In this document: positions 37,223-47,053 of the stretch, piece after piece
Position numbering within the stretch: position 1 is the stretch's first letter
How the letters are laid out: each line of letters begins with the position of its first letter
Assembly: GCF_000374625.1 (NCBI RefSeq)
Contig: NZ_KB894765.1
Coordinates: 124,001 to 188,000 of the forward strand
DNA: 64,000 nt
Direction of reading: 5' to 3'
Origin: Allobrachymonas chironomi DSM 19884
GTDB lineage: Bacteria; Pseudomonadota; Gammaproteobacteria; Burkholderiales; Burkholderiaceae_C
Program-made: the position numbers and the translations under genes
Notes under the pieces: model-generated
Told to the model about the DNA's origin: nothing
Databases searched by the model: none
The model's input: only the letters and a program-made list of their open reading frames with translations

Positions 37223-38035
37223 TCACACTGCGGAGAACGGGCATCCGTCGCGGATCCAGACCATGGCCGCCATGCGCCCGGTACGCGCCTGGCGCCGGTA
37301 CGAGAAAAACCGCTGTTCCTGGCTGTAGGTACACCACGGCAAACCACCATCATTGCCATGGATGGCACCTATGCCCATGGCCTGCAGCCGCTGGCGTGCC
37401 AGCAGCGGCAAATTGGCCAGCCACTTGCCTTCGCGAGCGCCCGGCTGGAACGCGGCGGTCGCTGCCGCAGCATGACGGACAAAGGTGGCACGTACCTCGC
37501 TGCCCACCTCGAACGCCGTCGGACCGATGCACGGCCCGAGCCAGGCCAGCCAGTCGCTGCCGGCATCCTGCCCCCTGCCCTGTGCGACCAGCGTCTGCCG
37601 CATGCGGGCATGCAGTTGTTCGATCACGCCATCGGCCAGTCCGCGCCAGCCGGCATGCGCCGCGCCGACAATGGGGAAGCGGCGGTGCGCCAGCAGCACC
37701 GGCAGACAATCCGCCACCATCACGGTACAGCCGATGCCTGGCTGCTGCGTGAAACAGGCATCGGCCTGCGGCGCACAGCCCTGCACCTGTCCGGCATCGA
37801 CCACCTGCACGCCATGCACCTGCTGCAGAAAACCCGGCTCCACACCGCTGCACTGTGCCAGCAGGGCACGGTTGTATGCCACGGCGGCAGCATCGTCCTG
37901 CACATGGTCACCCAGATTGAAGCTGTCAAATGGCGGCCGCGACACGCCGCCGGCACGGGTGGTAAACAGCGCACCCACCCAGGGCGGTGCCGGCCAGTCG
38001 GGAACGATCCAGTCACGGGACATATCGGTATTCAT
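37223..38035 (-). CDS. pgeF: Polyphenol oxidase-family purine nucleoside phosphorylase (YfiH/PgeF)
   Basis: A 270-residue protein of the YfiH family, which acts on misincorporated L-Ser in peptidoglycan precursors in E. coli (PgeF) and as a purine nucleoside phosphorylase/laccase-like enzyme in others. The zinc/copper-type motif is in GAAHAGWRGL, with ADCLPVLL and the CTYS-x-x-RFFSYRR end. The ATG at 38035 has a TGGAG site seven bases upstream. It lies 154 bases upstream of the phaC start on the same strand and is divergent from the NUDIX gene. Confidence 0.9.
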   Translation of the reverse strand: MNTDMSRDWIVPDWPAPPWVGALFTTRAGGVSRPPFDSFNLGDHVQDDAAAVAYNRALLAQCSGVEPGFLQQVHGVQVVDAGQVQGCAPQADACFTQQPGIGCTVMVADCLPVLLAHRRFPIVGAAHAGWRGLADGVIEQLHARMRQTLVAQGRGQDAGSDWLAWLGPCIGPTAFEVGSEVRATFVRHAAAATAAFQPGAREGKWLANLPLLARQRLQAMGIGAIHGNDGGLPWCTYSQEQRFFSYRRQARTGRMAAMVWIRDGCPFSAV

Positions 38036-38140
38036 GCAAGCACTCCAGCGGATAAGCATGGCAGAACGCTGCCATCGGTACATCATGGTAAATTGGCAGG
38101 CATTCGCGCGCATGGTCGCGTGCCATTTTTACAGTCTGAC

Positions 38141-38737
38141 GTGTTTACACCTACCTGCCAGCCTCCCCGCACCGAGCACTCCTTCTGCCGCCACTGCGGT
38201 ACGCGCACCGACATGCGTGTCCCCGAAGGCGATGGCAGCGAACGTGCCGTCTGCCCGTCCTGCGGCACCATCCACTACGTCAACCCGCTGGTGGTGGTAG
38301 GCACGATTCCGGTACTGGGCGACAAGGTGCTGCTGTGCAAGCGCAATATCGAGCCGCGCTTTGGCAAGTGGACACTGCCGGCCGGCTTCATGGAACTGGG
38401 CGAAACCACGGCCCAGGGCGCTGCCCGCGAAACACGCGAAGAATCCGGTGCCAGTTTTGACATGGGTCCGCTGTTTGCCGTGATGAACGTGCCCGCAGCC
38501 AGCCAGGTGCACCTGTTCTACCTGTGCACACTGCAGCATGACCAGTTCGATCCCGGTATCGAGACACAGGAAGCACGCCTGTTTGCCGAAGACGAGATTC
38601 CCTGGGAAGAACTCTCCTTCCTGACCGTGCAGCACGCGCTGCAGGCGTTTTTTGCCGACCGCATACGCGGCCATTTCCTGGTACACACCGGCGATATCAG
38701 CGGCCGCGATTTCGTGCGCGATCACCCCGGGGCATGA
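38141..38737 (+). CDS. Zinc-ribbon NUDIX hydrolase
   Basis: A NUDIX hydrolase of about 198 residues with an N-terminal zinc ribbon (CRHCG and CPSCG, near residues 18 and 41) and a complete NUDIX box (GFMELGETTAQGAARETREESG). The start is uncertain: GTG at 38141 is the nearest in-frame start before the zinc ribbon, with no clear ribosome site; an ATG at 38213 would remove the first zinc pair. Substrate is unknown; NADH or ADP-ribose type pyrophosphates are possible. It overlaps no gene and ends at a shared terminator with glmM. Confidence 0.82.
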   Translation: MFTPTCQPPRTEHSFCRHCGTRTDMRVPEGDGSERAVCPSCGTIHYVNPLVVVGTIPVLGDKVLLCKRNIEPRFGKWTLPAGFMELGETTAQGAARETREESGASFDMGPLFAVMNVPAASQVHLFYLCTLQHDQFDPGIETQEARLFAEDEIPWEELSFLTVQHALQAFFADRIRGHFLVHTGDISGRDFVRDHPGA

Positions 38738-38767
38738 AAAAACGTCCTGCCGCTTCCGGCAGGACGT
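38738..38767 (-). terminator. Bidirectional terminator between NUDIX gene and glmM
   Basis: Perfect 11-base-pair stem, ACGTCCTGCCG with its complement, and a 4-base loop, placed between the convergent stops. On the minus strand a run of T follows, fitting glmM; the plus-strand strength is lower. Confidence 0.9.
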
Positions 38768-38788
38768 CCGACAGATTCAGACAGGCGT

Positions 38789-40129
38789 TCAGCGCGTCGG
38801 CACCTGGCCGGCAATCGCCTCGGCCCAGCGCTGCGCCACCGCCGAATCACGCGCCTCGACCATCACGCGCAGTACCGGTTCGGTACCACTGGCACGGATC
38901 AGCACCCGGCCATCCTGACCCAGGGCCTGTTCGGCTTCGGCGATCGCCTGCTGCAACGCCTGGCTGCCCTGCCAGTCGGTGCCGGCCTCCATGCGCACGT
39001 TGATCATGGTCTGCGGGAACAGGCTGGCATCGGCCAGCATCTCGGCCATGCTGCTGCCACTGCGCACCACGGCGTTCAGCACCTGCAGCGCACTGACCAG
39101 GCCATCGCCAGTGCTGTGCTTGTCCAGTACCAGAATGTGGCCGGAGCTCTCGCCACCAATCAGCCAGCCATTTTTCTGCAGCTGTTCCAGCACATAGCGG
39201 TCGCCCACCTTGGCACGTATCAGCTCGATGCCCTTGGCGCGCAATGCGGTCTCGATGGCCATATTGGTCATCAGCGTGCCCACCACGCCCGGTACCGGCT
39301 GGTACTGCGCCAGGCGATCCATGGCCAGCAGGTAGACCAGCTCGTCGCCGTTGTACAGGCGACCGGAGGCATCGACCATCTGCAGACGGTCGGCATCGCC
39401 ATCGAGCGCCACACCGTAGTCGGCCCCATGTTCGCGCACGGCGGCCACCAGCGCATCGGGATGGGTCGCTCCCACGCCCTGGTTGATGTTGACGCCATCC
39501 GGCTCGCAGCCAATGGAGATCACCTGTGCTCCCAGCTCGTGGAACACCATGGGCGCGATCTGATAGGCCGCACCATGCGCAGCATCGACCACGATCTTCA
39601 GCTCACGCAGGCTCAGGGCATAGTCGAAACTGCTCTTGCAGAACTCCACATAGCGGCCGACCGCATCCTTGAGACGCCAGGTACGACCCAGCTGCTCGGA
39701 CGGCATGCACAGCATGGGCTCATCCATGCCCTGCTCCACCTCCAGCTCCCAGGCATCGGACAACTTGGCCCCCTTGTAGCTGAAGAACTTGATGCCGTTG
39801 TCGGCAAAGGCGTTGTGGCTGGCACTGATCACCACGCCAAGCGAGGCCCGCTGGGCGCGTGTCAGGTAAGCCACGGCCGGCGTGGGTACCGGCCCCAGCA
39901 GCACCACGTCCACGCCAGCAGCATTGAAACCCGATTCCAGCGCGCTTTCCAGCATGTAGCCGGAGATGCGCGTATCCTTGCCGATGATCACTGTGGGACG
40001 CTCGTCGCTGCGCTTGAGCACGCGACCCACGGCATTCGCCAGCCGCATCACGAAATCCGGTGTCAGCGGATATTGCCCGACCGGGCCACGGATGCCATCG
40101 GTTCCAAAATACTTGCGTTTGCCACTCAT
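38789..40129 (-). CDS. glmM: Phosphoglucosamine mutase
   Basis: GlmM interconverts glucosamine-6-phosphate and glucosamine-1-phosphate for peptidoglycan and LPS precursors. The 446-residue protein has the phosphoserine loop ISASHN (residues 101-106), the metal loop DGDADRLQ and the sugar-binding GGESSGH, and ends with the phosphate-binding [14 protein letters not shown]. It is on the minus strand, 95 bases after folP (folP-glmM is the usual order). Confidence 0.96.
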   Translation of the reverse strand: MSGKRKYFGTDGIRGPVGQYPLTPDFVMRLANAVGRVLKRSDERPTVIIGKDTRISGYMLESALESGFNAAGVDVVLLGPVPTPAVAYLTRAQRASLGVVISASHNAFADNGIKFFSYKGAKLSDAWELEVEQGMDEPMLCMPSEQLGRTWRLKDAVGRYVEFCKSSFDYALSLRELKIVVDAAHGAAYQIAPMVFHELGAQVISIGCEPDGVNINQGVGATHPDALVAAVREHGADYGVALDGDADRLQMVDASGRLYNGDELVYLLAMDRLAQYQPVPGVVGTLMTNMAIETALRAKGIELIRAKVGDRYVLEQLQKNGWLIGGESSGHILVLDKHSTGDGLVSALQVLNAVVRSGSSMAEMLADASLFPQTMINVRMEAGTDWQGSQALQQAIAEAEQALGQDGRVLIRASGTEPVLRVMVEARDSAVAQRWAEAIAGQVPTR

Positions 40130-40224
40130 GCTGTCACTGACCTTGTTCTTGCCTGTTGCAGGCGATCTTTTGATATTAACTGATTCTGGTGAGGGCCCGG
40201 TGGTAGCAGATCACGCCCGCTGCC

Positions 40225-41139
40225 TCAGGATTCGGTGCGGTGCATGGCCTCCCACACGGCCAGCGCCTGGCGCGTGGCCGCCACATCGTGCACGCGCACG
40301 ATGCGCGCACCGCGCTCTACCGCCAGCACATGGGCACTCACACTGGCCAGGCTGCGCTCGTGCGCCAGCAGATCGGACTTGTAGCTCACATCCATCACGC
40401 CGGGTGGCAGCGCCTCCAGCACCGCGCCCAGACTGGACTTGCGCGACCAGCCTGCCAGCACGGCATGACCACCCCGCATCAGCTCGCGCTGGTGCGCCAG
40501 CAGCGCCAGGTTCTGCGGCACGGTCTTGCCAAAGCCGATACCCGGATCCAGCACGATGCGGTCCTTGGTGACACCCAGGCTGCGCAGCACGTGCGAGCGC
40601 TGCTCCAGGAAGGCACGCACTTCCTGCACCGTATCCAGCAGGCTGCCCTGCATCGGCTGCACCTGCATGCTTTGCGGATCGCGGTGCATGTGCATCAGGC
40701 AGACGCCACAGCTCGGGTGACGTGCCACCACCTGCTCGCCATCCAGCCCGTCCGGGCCGGAGCGCCAGCGCAGCGCCCAGATGTCGTTGATGATGGACGC
40801 GCCGGCATCCAGCACCGCCTGCATCACTTCCGGCTTGTAGGTATCGACCGAGAGTGGCACCTTGTAGGCCGTGGCGGCCTTGACCACCGGCAGCACGCGC
40901 GCCAACTCCTCCTCCAGCGGCACCGCCGGTGAACCCGGACGCGTGGATTCGCCACCAATATCGAGAATGCTGGCACCCTGGTACAGCAGCTGCTCGGCGT
41001 GCAACAGTGCACTGCGCGTATCGGCATGATGACCGCCATCCGAAAACGAATCCGGCGTGACGTTAACGATGCCCATGATGTGCGGACGTTGCAGGTCCAG
41101 CACGTAGTCACCAGCTTGCCACAGGGTCTGTTCGGTCAT
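40225..41139 (-). CDS. folP: Dihydropteroate synthase
   Basis: FolP joins hydroxymethyldihydropterin pyrophosphate and 4-aminobenzoate to dihydropteroate, and is the sulfonamide target. The 304-residue TIM-barrel protein has IMGIVNVTPDSFSDGG and DIGGESTRPG near its N-terminus and DPGIGFGK in the middle. The ATG at 41139 has a GGAG site six bases upstream; the longer open frame extends into ftsH and is not coding. It follows ftsH and its terminator. PabB-PabC in this window supplies the other substrate pathway. Confidence 0.95.
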   Translation of the reverse strand: MTEQTLWQAGDYVLDLQRPHIMGIVNVTPDSFSDGGHHADTRSALLHAEQLLYQGASILDIGGESTRPGSPAVPLEEELARVLPVVKAATAYKVPLSVDTYKPEVMQAVLDAGASIINDIWALRWRSGPDGLDGEQVVARHPSCGVCLMHMHRDPQSMQVQPMQGSLLDTVQEVRAFLEQRSHVLRSLGVTKDRIVLDPGIGFGKTVPQNLALLAHQRELMRGGHAVLAGWSRKSSLGAVLEALPPGVMDVSYKSDLLAHERSLASVSAHVLAVERGARIVRVHDVAATRQALAVWEAMHRTES

Positions 41140-41160
41140 GCAAATCTCCAGTCTCTTCAG

Positions 41161-41191
41161 AAAACAAAACAGCGGAGCACCAGGCTCCGCT
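41161..41191 (-). terminator. Intrinsic terminator after ftsH
   Basis: On the minus strand an 8-base-pair stem, AGCGGAGC with GCTCCGCT, is followed by GTTTTGTTTT. It lies between ftsH and folP, so folP probably has its own promoter or relies on readthrough. Confidence 0.85.
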
Positions 41192-41197
41192 GCAGCA

Positions 41198-41213
41198 ATC
41201 ACGCCGGCGTGAT
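41198..41213. repeat. Palindrome at the ftsH stop codon
   Basis: ATCACGCCGGCGTGAT is a perfect 16-base palindrome that includes one base of the ftsH stop codon. It lies six bases before the ftsH terminator stem. It may just strengthen transcription ending. Confidence 0.6.
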
Positions 41214-43171
41214 CAGGTCGGGTTGGACGCCGGCGGCGGCTTGACCTCGGGCGCCGGGGCAGCCGGCGGCGTGGCCGTGGCCGGTGCCGTACCACCACCC
41301 GCATCGCCATCCCCCTTGGTTGGGGTACGCGGCGCCCAGTCCTTGGGCGGCTGCGGCTCGCGGCCTTCCATGATGGCGTCCAGCTGCTCGCTGTCAATGG
41401 TTTCCCAGTCCAGCAGCGCCTTGGCCATGGCGTGCATCTTGTCGGCGTTTTCCTCGATCAGCTGACGCGCCAGGGCGTACTGCTCGTCGATGATGCGGCG
41501 GACTTCCTCGTCCACCCGGCGCATGGTTTCCTCGCTCATGTTGGTGGTCTTGGTCACACTGCGGCCCAGGAACACCTCGCCCTCGTTCTCGGCATAGACC
41601 ATCGGGCCCAGTGCCTCGCTCATGCCGTAACGCATCACCATGTCACGCGCAATCTGCGTGGCCCGCTCGAAGTCATTGCTGGCGCCGGTGGTCATCTGGT
41701 TCATGAACACTTCTTCCGCGATACGACCGCCAAACAGCATGCTGATCTGGTTCAGCATGAACTCCTTGTCGTAGCTGTAGCGGTCCTTCTCGGGCAGGCT
41801 CATGGTCACGCCCAGCGCACGACCGCGCGGGATGATGGTGACCTTGTGCACCGGATCGCACTTGGGCAGCAGGCGACCGATCAGGGCGTGGCCGGACTCG
41901 TGGTAGGCCGTGTTGCGGCGTTCTTCCTCGGGCATGACCATGCTCTTGCGCTCGGGGCCCATGATGATCTTGTCCTTGGCCTTCTCGAAGTCCTGCATTT
42001 CCACCAGGCGCGCATTGCGGCGTGCCGCCATCAGGGCCGCCTCGTTGCACAGGTTGGCCAGGTCGGCACCGGACATGCCGGGCGTGCTGCGCGCGATGAT
42101 GGCCGGATTCACGTCCGGACCCACCGGGATCTTGCGCATGTGCACGTTCAGGATCTGCTCGCGGCCACGGATGTCGGGCAGCGTCACGTACACCTGGCGG
42201 TCGAAACGGCCAGGGCGCAGCAGCGCGGCATCCAGGATGTCCGGGCGGTTGGTGGCAGCCACCACGATCACGCCCAGGTTGGTCTCGAAACCGTCCATCT
42301 CGACCAGCAGCTGGTTCAGCGTCTGCTCGCGCTCGTCATTGCCACCGCCCAGGCCGGCACCGCGCTGGCGACCGACAGCGTCGATCTCGTCGATGAAAAT
42401 GATGCAGGGCGCGTTCTTCTTGGCGTTCTCGAACATGTCGCGCACACGGGCGGCACCCACGCCGACGAACATTTCCACGAAATCGGAGCCGGAGATGCTG
42501 AAGAACGGCACCTTGGCCTCGCCGGCAATGGACTTGGCCAGCAGCGTCTTGCCGGTACCGGGCGGGCCGACCAGCAGCAGGCCACGCGGAATGCGGCCGC
42601 CGAGCTTCTGGAACTTCTGCGGGTCACGCAGGTAGTCCACCACTTCCTTGACCTCTTCCTTGGCCTCGTCGCAGCCGGCAACATCGGCAAAGGTCACGGT
42701 GTTGTTGTTTTCATCGAGCATGCGCGCCTTGGACTTGCCAAAGCTGAAGGCGCCGCCCTTGCCTCCACCCTGCATCTGGCGCATGAAATAGACCCAGACG
42801 CCAATCAGCAGCAGCATGGGGCCCCAGCTGATCAGCAGGCTGCCCAGCAGCGAGCCTTCCTCGCGCTGCTTGATGTCGAACTTGACGCCGTTGTTCAGCA
42901 GGTCACCCACCAGACCGCGGTCCAGATAGGTGGCCGTGGTGCGGATGCGACGGTCATCGGTGGTGACCGCCATGATCTCGGTGGACCCGTTGCTGCCTTC
43001 CTGGATGGTGGCGCTCTTGATCTTGCGGTTCTGCACGTCCGCAATGAATTCGGAATAGGCCACCGTGCTGCCCGGCCCCGTTGCACCTGTCTCGAACTGT
43101 TTGAAGACGGTGAAGAGCACCATGGCTACCACGAACCATACTGCGACTTTTGATAGCAATTGCCTGTTCAA
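41213..43171 (-). CDS. ftsH: ATP-dependent zinc metalloprotease FtsH
   Basis: FtsH is the membrane-anchored AAA protease that removes misassembled membrane proteins and LpxC. The 652-residue protein has two N-terminal membrane helices (about 7-25 and 105-125), Walker A GPPGTGKT (about residue 200), FIDEID, the second region of homology with [20 protein letters not shown], and the zinc site HESGH (about residue 424). The C-terminal 45 residues are proline/alanine-rich. The start appears to be TTG at 43171, with GGAG six bases upstream and a family-like [12 protein letters not shown] start. It is followed by a terminator and preceded by rlmE. Confidence 0.97.
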   Translation of the reverse strand: MNRQLLSKVAVWFVVAMVLFTVFKQFETGATGPGSTVAYSEFIADVQNRKIKSATIQEGSNGSTEIMAVTTDDRRIRTTATYLDRGLVGDLLNNGVKFDIKQREEGSLLGSLLISWGPMLLLIGVWVYFMRQMQGGGKGGAFSFGKSKARMLDENNNTVTFADVAGCDEAKEEVKEVVDYLRDPQKFQKLGGRIPRGLLLVGPPGTGKTLLAKSIAGEAKVPFFSISGSDFVEMFVGVGAARVRDMFENAKKNAPCIIFIDEIDAVGRQRGAGLGGGNDEREQTLNQLLVEMDGFETNLGVIVVAATNRPDILDAALLRPGRFDRQVYVTLPDIRGREQILNVHMRKIPVGPDVNPAIIARSTPGMSGADLANLCNEAALMAARRNARLVEMQDFEKAKDKIIMGPERKSMVMPEEERRNTAYHESGHALIGRLLPKCDPVHKVTIIPRGRALGVTMSLPEKDRYSYDKEFMLNQISMLFGGRIAEEVFMNQMTTGASNDFERATQIARDMVMRYGMSEALGPMVYAENEGEVFLGRSVTKTTNMSEETMRRVDEEVRRIIDEQYALARQLIEENADKMHAMAKALLDWETIDSEQLDAIMEGREPQPPKDWAPRTPTKGDGDAGGGTAPATATPPAAPAPEVKPPPASNPT

Positions 43172-43309
43172 GCCTTACTCCATGACATTCCATGGCATGC
43201 AGAAGGCATGCCGATTTCCTCATATGGGGTCATTTTAGGTGTTTCAAGGCGCGCACAGGTCAGCAATTTGTGTCCACCCATGCCGGATACACGGGTATGG
43301 CGCAGGGAA

Positions 43310-43978
43310 TCAGTCCTGCAGCGGCTGCTTCAGGCGCATGCCGACAATGAAGGTCTCGGACGATTTGTCGCGCGATGCCTTGGGCTTGACCGGCTTGACC
43401 ACGTGGAAGGTTTCCTTGAACAGCTTGACCAGCTGACTGTAGCCGCTGCCGTGAAACACCTTGGTCACCAGCGCGCCCTCGGGCTTGAGGTGACGCAGCG
43501 AAAAATCGATGGCCAGTTCGATCAGGTGCGCCACGCGCGCCGCATCGGCCGATTCCACGCCGGACAGGTTGGGCGCCATGTCGGACACCACCACATCGGC
43601 CTGGCGTCCCTGCAGCTTTTCCTCCAGCTGCGCCAGCACCTCGTCCTCGCGGAAATCCCCCTGCAGGAATTCGACCCCCTCGATCGGCTGCATGGGAAGC
43701 AGGTCCAGTGCGATAATCCTGCCATTGAGCTCACCGACCGCCGCTCCGTCCGGAGACAGCTTGCGCCGTACATACTGGCTCCAGGCTCCCGGCGCGGATC
43801 CCAGATCGACCACCAGGTCGCCCGGGCGGATCAGGTGCAGCGTCTCGTCGATTTCCTTGAGCTTGTAGGCTGCGCGCGCACGATACCCCTCCCGCTGCGC
43901 CAGCTTGACGTACGGATCGTTGATATGGTCATGCAGCCATGACTTGTTGACTTTCTTGCTTTTGGTTTTGAATTTCAT
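43310..43978 (-). CDS. rlmE: 23S rRNA (uridine-2'-O)-methyltransferase RlmE
   Basis: RlmE (FtsJ/RrmJ) methylates U2552 in 23S rRNA. The 222-residue protein has the [18 protein letters not shown] start, the SAM-binding [11 protein letters not shown] motif, and the catalytic segment with VVVSDMAPN and KVFHGSG. The ATG at 43978 (MKFKTKSKK) fits family starts; a second ATG 15 bases earlier is possible. It precedes ftsH, and is divergent from yhbY with only 50 bases between starts. Confidence 0.96.
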   Translation of the reverse strand: MKFKTKSKKVNKSWLHDHINDPYVKLAQREGYRARAAYKLKEIDETLHLIRPGDLVVDLGSAPGAWSQYVRRKLSPDGAAVGELNGRIIALDLLPMQPIEGVEFLQGDFREDEVLAQLEEKLQGRQADVVVSDMAPNLSGVESADAARVAHLIELAIDFSLRHLKPEGALVTKVFHGSGYSQLVKLFKETFHVVKPVKPKASRDKSSETFIVGMRLKQPLQD

Positions 43979-44028
43979 GTTTGCCGCCTGCATACTGCAG
44001 ACACTCCCCTTTCAGGAATCATAGTCCA

Positions 44029-44502
44029 ATGCCCCAGATTGTATTGACCACGCAGCAGCGCAAGGTCCATCGCGCGGAAGCCCATCACCTCTCTCCGGTC
44101 GTGATGATCGGTGCCGACGGCCTGTCGGCCGCCGTGCTGCGCGAAGCCGATGCCGCCCTCAACGCCCACGGCCTGATCAAGATCCGCGTGCTCGGCGACG
44201 ACCGCGATGCACGCGAACAGATGTACCAGCAGATCGCCGACGAGCTCAACGCGGCCCCGATCCAGCACATCGGCAAGCTGTTCGTGCTCTGGCGCCCGAT
44301 CCCCGAGAAGGAGCGCGAGATCGACGAGGACCGCATGCCCGGCCCGCGTGACATCAAGGTGATCAAGAACAGCCGCCGAGGCGGCCAGCGTCCCCAGGTC
44401 CGCACGGTGCGCGTGCTCGGCAACGAGCGCCTCACCTCCGGCGGCATCATCAAGCGCGCCAAGAAACGCCAGGTCTCGCCCAAGAAACGCCAGGGAGACT
44501 GA
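44029..44502 (+). CDS. yhbY: YhbY family RNA-binding protein with basic C-terminal extension
   Basis: The first 95 residues are the CRS1/YhbY RNA-binding domain with LTTQQRKVHRAEAHHLSPVV, GLSAAVLREAD and GKLFVLWR; the family protein binds pre-50S ribosomes. Here the protein is 157 residues, longer than the usual ~97; the extra 60 residues are basic and rich in Arg, Lys and Gly. The ATG at 44029 follows the family start; the frame continues 16 codons upstream. It is divergent from rlmE and is followed by a glycosyltransferase gene after five bases. Confidence 0.92.
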   Translation: MPQIVLTTQQRKVHRAEAHHLSPVVMIGADGLSAAVLREADAALNAHGLIKIRVLGDDRDAREQMYQQIADELNAAPIQHIGKLFVLWRPIPEKEREIDEDRMPGPRDIKVIKNSRRGGQRPQVRTVRVLGNERLTSGGIIKRAKKRQVSPKKRQGD

Positions 44503-44507
44503 GACTG

Positions 44508-45242
44508 ATGAGCAGCAGCGACCGCATCATCCTGTGCATGAAATGGGGTACCAAGTATGGCCCCGAGTACATCAACCGTCTGTATGCCATGGTGCGCCGC
44601 CACCTGACGGGCGATTTCCGCATGGTCTGCCTGACCGATGACAGCCAGGGCATCCGCGCGGAAGTCGAATGCTACCCGATTCCGCCACTGGAGCTGCCAC
44701 CCGGCATCCCGGAGCGCGGCTGGAACAAGCTGACCACCTTCACGCGCGACCTGCACGGTCTGCAGGGCACCGCCCTGTTCCTGGATGTGGACGTGGTGAT
44801 CACCGGCCCGCTGGACGATTTCTTCACCTATCCCGGCGATTTTGTCATCATCCATGACTACAAGCGTCCCTGGCGCATCACCGGCAACTCGTCCGTCTAC
44901 CGCTTCCAGATCGGCGCCTACCCGGAAATCCTGGACAAGTTCCGCAAGGAGTTTGCCAGCATCCGCGAGCAGTTCCGCAACGAGCAGGCCTACCTGTCGG
45001 ATGAAATACACAAGCTGGGCAAGCTGAGCTACTGGCCGAAAGCATGGTGCCCGAGCTTCAAGTACCACTGCATTCCGGCCTGGCCCACCAACTTCTGGAA
45101 ACCGCCTTTCGTGCCCAGGGATGCGCGCATCGTGATCTTCCACGGTGAATGCAACCCGCCAGATGCCCTGGCCGGTCGCCGCAACCGCCGTTTCCGCCAT
45201 ATCGAGCCAGCCACCTGGGTGGCCGAACACTGGCGCGAATAA
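44508..45242 (+). CDS. Glycosyltransferase-like protein with DxD motif
   Basis: A 244-residue protein with ILCMKWGTKYGPEYINRL near the start and a DxD-type sequence FLDVDVVITGPLDDF (about residue 88), the usual nucleotide-sugar and metal site of GT-A fold glycosyltransferases. No signal peptide or membrane helix is evident. A GGGAGACTGAG purine-rich region precedes the ATG. Substrate and pathway are unknown, and it is not in a polysaccharide cluster; its neighbours yhbY and tatC do not suggest a role. It ends at a bidirectional terminator. Confidence 0.75.
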   Translation: MSSSDRIILCMKWGTKYGPEYINRLYAMVRRHLTGDFRMVCLTDDSQGIRAEVECYPIPPLELPPGIPERGWNKLTTFTRDLHGLQGTALFLDVDVVITGPLDDFFTYPGDFVIIHDYKRPWRITGNSSVYRFQIGAYPEILDKFRKEFASIREQFRNEQAYLSDEIHKLGKLSYWPKAWCPSFKYHCIPAWPTNFWKPPFVPRDARIVIFHGECNPPDALAGRRNRRFRHIEPATWVAEHWRE

Positions 45243-45262
45243 ACCGCGCCAGCAGCATGTCA

Positions 45263-45286
45263 AAAGCCGGCAAGTTGCCGGCTTTC
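45263..45286. terminator. Terminator between the glycosyltransferase gene and tatC
   Basis: Arms AAAGCCGGCA and TGCCGGCTTT form a 10-base-pair stem with a 3-base loop between two convergent genes. On the minus strand TTTTGACAT follows, so it fits tatC; the plus side continues with TTTCGC. Confidence 0.8.
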
Positions 45287-45314
45287 GCTGTTCATGGGTA
45301 CGCGCGGAAGTCGC

Positions 45315-46103
45315 TTATTCGGACGCGCCTTCTTCCTCACTCTCCGGGTTGCGGCTCACCTTGTTGAACCAGCCGGAACCCCAGATGCCGACCTCGTAGA
45401 GCAGGCACATGGGAATCGCCAGCGCCAGCTGCGACAGCACATCGGGCGGGGTGACAATCGCTGCCACGATAAAGGCGATGACGATGAAGTAGCCCCGGAA
45501 GGACTTGAGTTGCACCACTGTCACCATGCCAAAGCGCACCAGCAGCATCACCACGATCGGCACCTGGAAGGCCAGCGCAAATGCCAGGTAGAGCGACAGG
45601 ATCGCCTGCACGTAGGAGGCCACGTCGGGCGTGGCCGCCACCGAATCCGGCGTGAAATGCTGGATGAAGTTGAACATCTTGTCCAGCACGAAGAACTGCA
45701 CGAAAGCGATGCCGGCATAGGCCAGCAGGCTGCCGAAAATGATCAGCGGAAACGCGAATTTCTTCTCGTGGTGGTACAGACCAGGCGCCACAAAGGCCCA
45801 GGCCTGGTACATCAGCCACGGTAGCGCCGCCAGCACGGCCACCATCATCAGCACCTTGAGCGGCACGAAGAACGGCGAGAACACGTCGACCGCAATCAGG
45901 CGCGAATCGGGCGGCATGTGGGCACGAATCGGCTGCGCAATGAAGTTCAGCAGACCGTCCGGACCGGGATAGAACGCCAGCACCAGAGCCACTGCCGCCA
46001 CCCCGTACAGCATGTACAGGATACGGTCACGCAGCTCGATCAGATGCTCGACGAAGGGCTGCTCGCTGCCTGCGAGCTCGTCCTGCTTGTTGTCCTCAGC
46101 CAT
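45315..46103 (-). CDS. tatC: Sec-independent (Tat) translocase subunit TatC
   Basis: TatC is the membrane receptor for twin-arginine signal peptides. The 262-residue protein has the EHLIELRDRILY N-terminal segment and FVAPGLYHHEKKF loop with an essential Glu, and six hydrophobic helices. It is the last gene of tatA-tatB-tatC on the minus strand, 59 bases after tatB. The C-terminus ends in an acidic SEEEGASE tail. Confidence 0.97.
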   Translation of the reverse strand: MAEDNKQDELAGSEQPFVEHLIELRDRILYMLYGVAAVALVLAFYPGPDGLLNFIAQPIRAHMPPDSRLIAVDVFSPFFVPLKVLMMVAVLAALPWLMYQAWAFVAPGLYHHEKKFAFPLIIFGSLLAYAGIAFVQFFVLDKMFNFIQHFTPDSVAATPDVASYVQAILSLYLAFALAFQVPIVVMLLVRFGMVTVVQLKSFRGYFIVIAFIVAAIVTPPDVLSQLALAIPMCLLYEVGIWGSGWFNKVSRNPESEEEGASE

Positions 46104-46162
46104 GGTTCCTGTTCAGATCGGAAAGATTGCCGTTGCCGGACAGGCCGGACAGCGGGGGCGCA

Positions 46163-46711
46163 TCAGAAGCGCTTTTTGGGACGATGACGCGCCACGCGTG
46201 CCGCCGCCGACTGGATATGGGTGCGAACCCCTTGCTGCTGCTTGTACCAGACGGGCGTGGTTCCACGCTTGACGCGCCAGTTCTTGCGCGGATGGCGGTA
46301 CGAGGCAGCAGGACGGGGAGAGTAGCCGGTATGGCCGCCTTCGGCAGACGCATAACTGTCATCGGACTGGAACACCGAGCCGGAGCCGGCAGGACTGCCG
46401 GAGGCGGTCTCTGCCGTGCTGCCGGTACTGCTGCCGTAACCGCCTTCGAGGTCGGACTGCACGCTGCGGCCGGTTTCGTGGACGCTGCGCTCGACATCGC
46501 GCGCCGCTCCCTCGACCGTGTCCTTCATCTTGCGCAGCTCGTCCAGCTCCATGCTGCGGCTGACCTCGGCCTTGACGTCACTCACGTAACGCTGCGCCTT
46601 GCCCAGCAGCGTACCGACGGTACGCGCCACGCGCGGCAGCTTTTCCGGCCCGATGACGACCAGCGCCACCACGCCAATCAGTGCCAGCTTGGAAATGCCG
46701 AGATCAATCAC
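46163..46711 (-). CDS. tatB: Sec-independent (Tat) translocase subunit TatB
   Basis: TatB forms the receptor complex with TatC. The 182-residue protein has the short N-terminal membrane helix with [16 protein letters not shown] and the following amphipathic helix with [16 protein letters not shown]. The long Ser/Gly-rich middle and C-terminal [13 protein letters not shown] segment are typical of betaproteobacterial TatB. The start is GTG at 46711 with an AGGAG site nine bases upstream. Confidence 0.94.
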   Translation of the reverse strand: MIDLGISKLALIGVVALVVIGPEKLPRVARTVGTLLGKAQRYVSDVKAEVSRSMELDELRKMKDTVEGAARDVERSVHETGRSVQSDLEGGYGSSTGSTAETASGSPAGSGSVFQSDDSYASAEGGHTGYSPRPAASYRHPRKNWRVKRGTTPVWYKQQQGVRTHIQSAAARVARHRPKKRF

Positions 46712-46741
46712 GTTGGCCTGCTCCTGTTACCGTCAGCGGCA

Positions 46742-46978
46742 TCAGGACTTGTTCTTGGCTTCGACGTCGATGGTGTTGGCCTGGTCGGCCGTCTTGCTGG
46801 CCGTGACCTGCTGCTGGGCAGCGGCATCGGCAGACGCCTCGCCTTCCTTCATGCCGTCCTTGAAACCCTTGACGGCACCGCCCAGATCCTGGCCGATGTT
46901 CTTCAGCTTCTTGGTGCCGAATACCAGGACCACGATCAGCAGCACGATCAGCCAGTGCCAGATGGACAGAGAACCCAT
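46742..46978 (-). CDS. tatA: Sec-independent (Tat) translocase subunit TatA
   Basis: TatA assembles the pore for folded-protein export. The 78-residue protein starts with [20 protein letters not shown], has the [21 protein letters not shown] hinge and amphipathic helix, and a short acidic tail. GGAG lies six bases before the ATG. It is the first tat gene, 75 bases after the HIT-family gene in transcription order. Confidence 0.97.
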   Translation of the reverse strand: MGSLSIWHWLIVLLIVVLVFGTKKLKNIGQDLGGAVKGFKDGMKEGEASADAAAQQQVTASKTADQANTIDVEAKNKS

Positions 46979-47053
46979 GTTGAACTCCTTGATGTGTGTT
47001 CAGTTCAGAAAAATGATTGTAATGTGCGGCGCAGCAAGGCAGATCGCCCGGGC

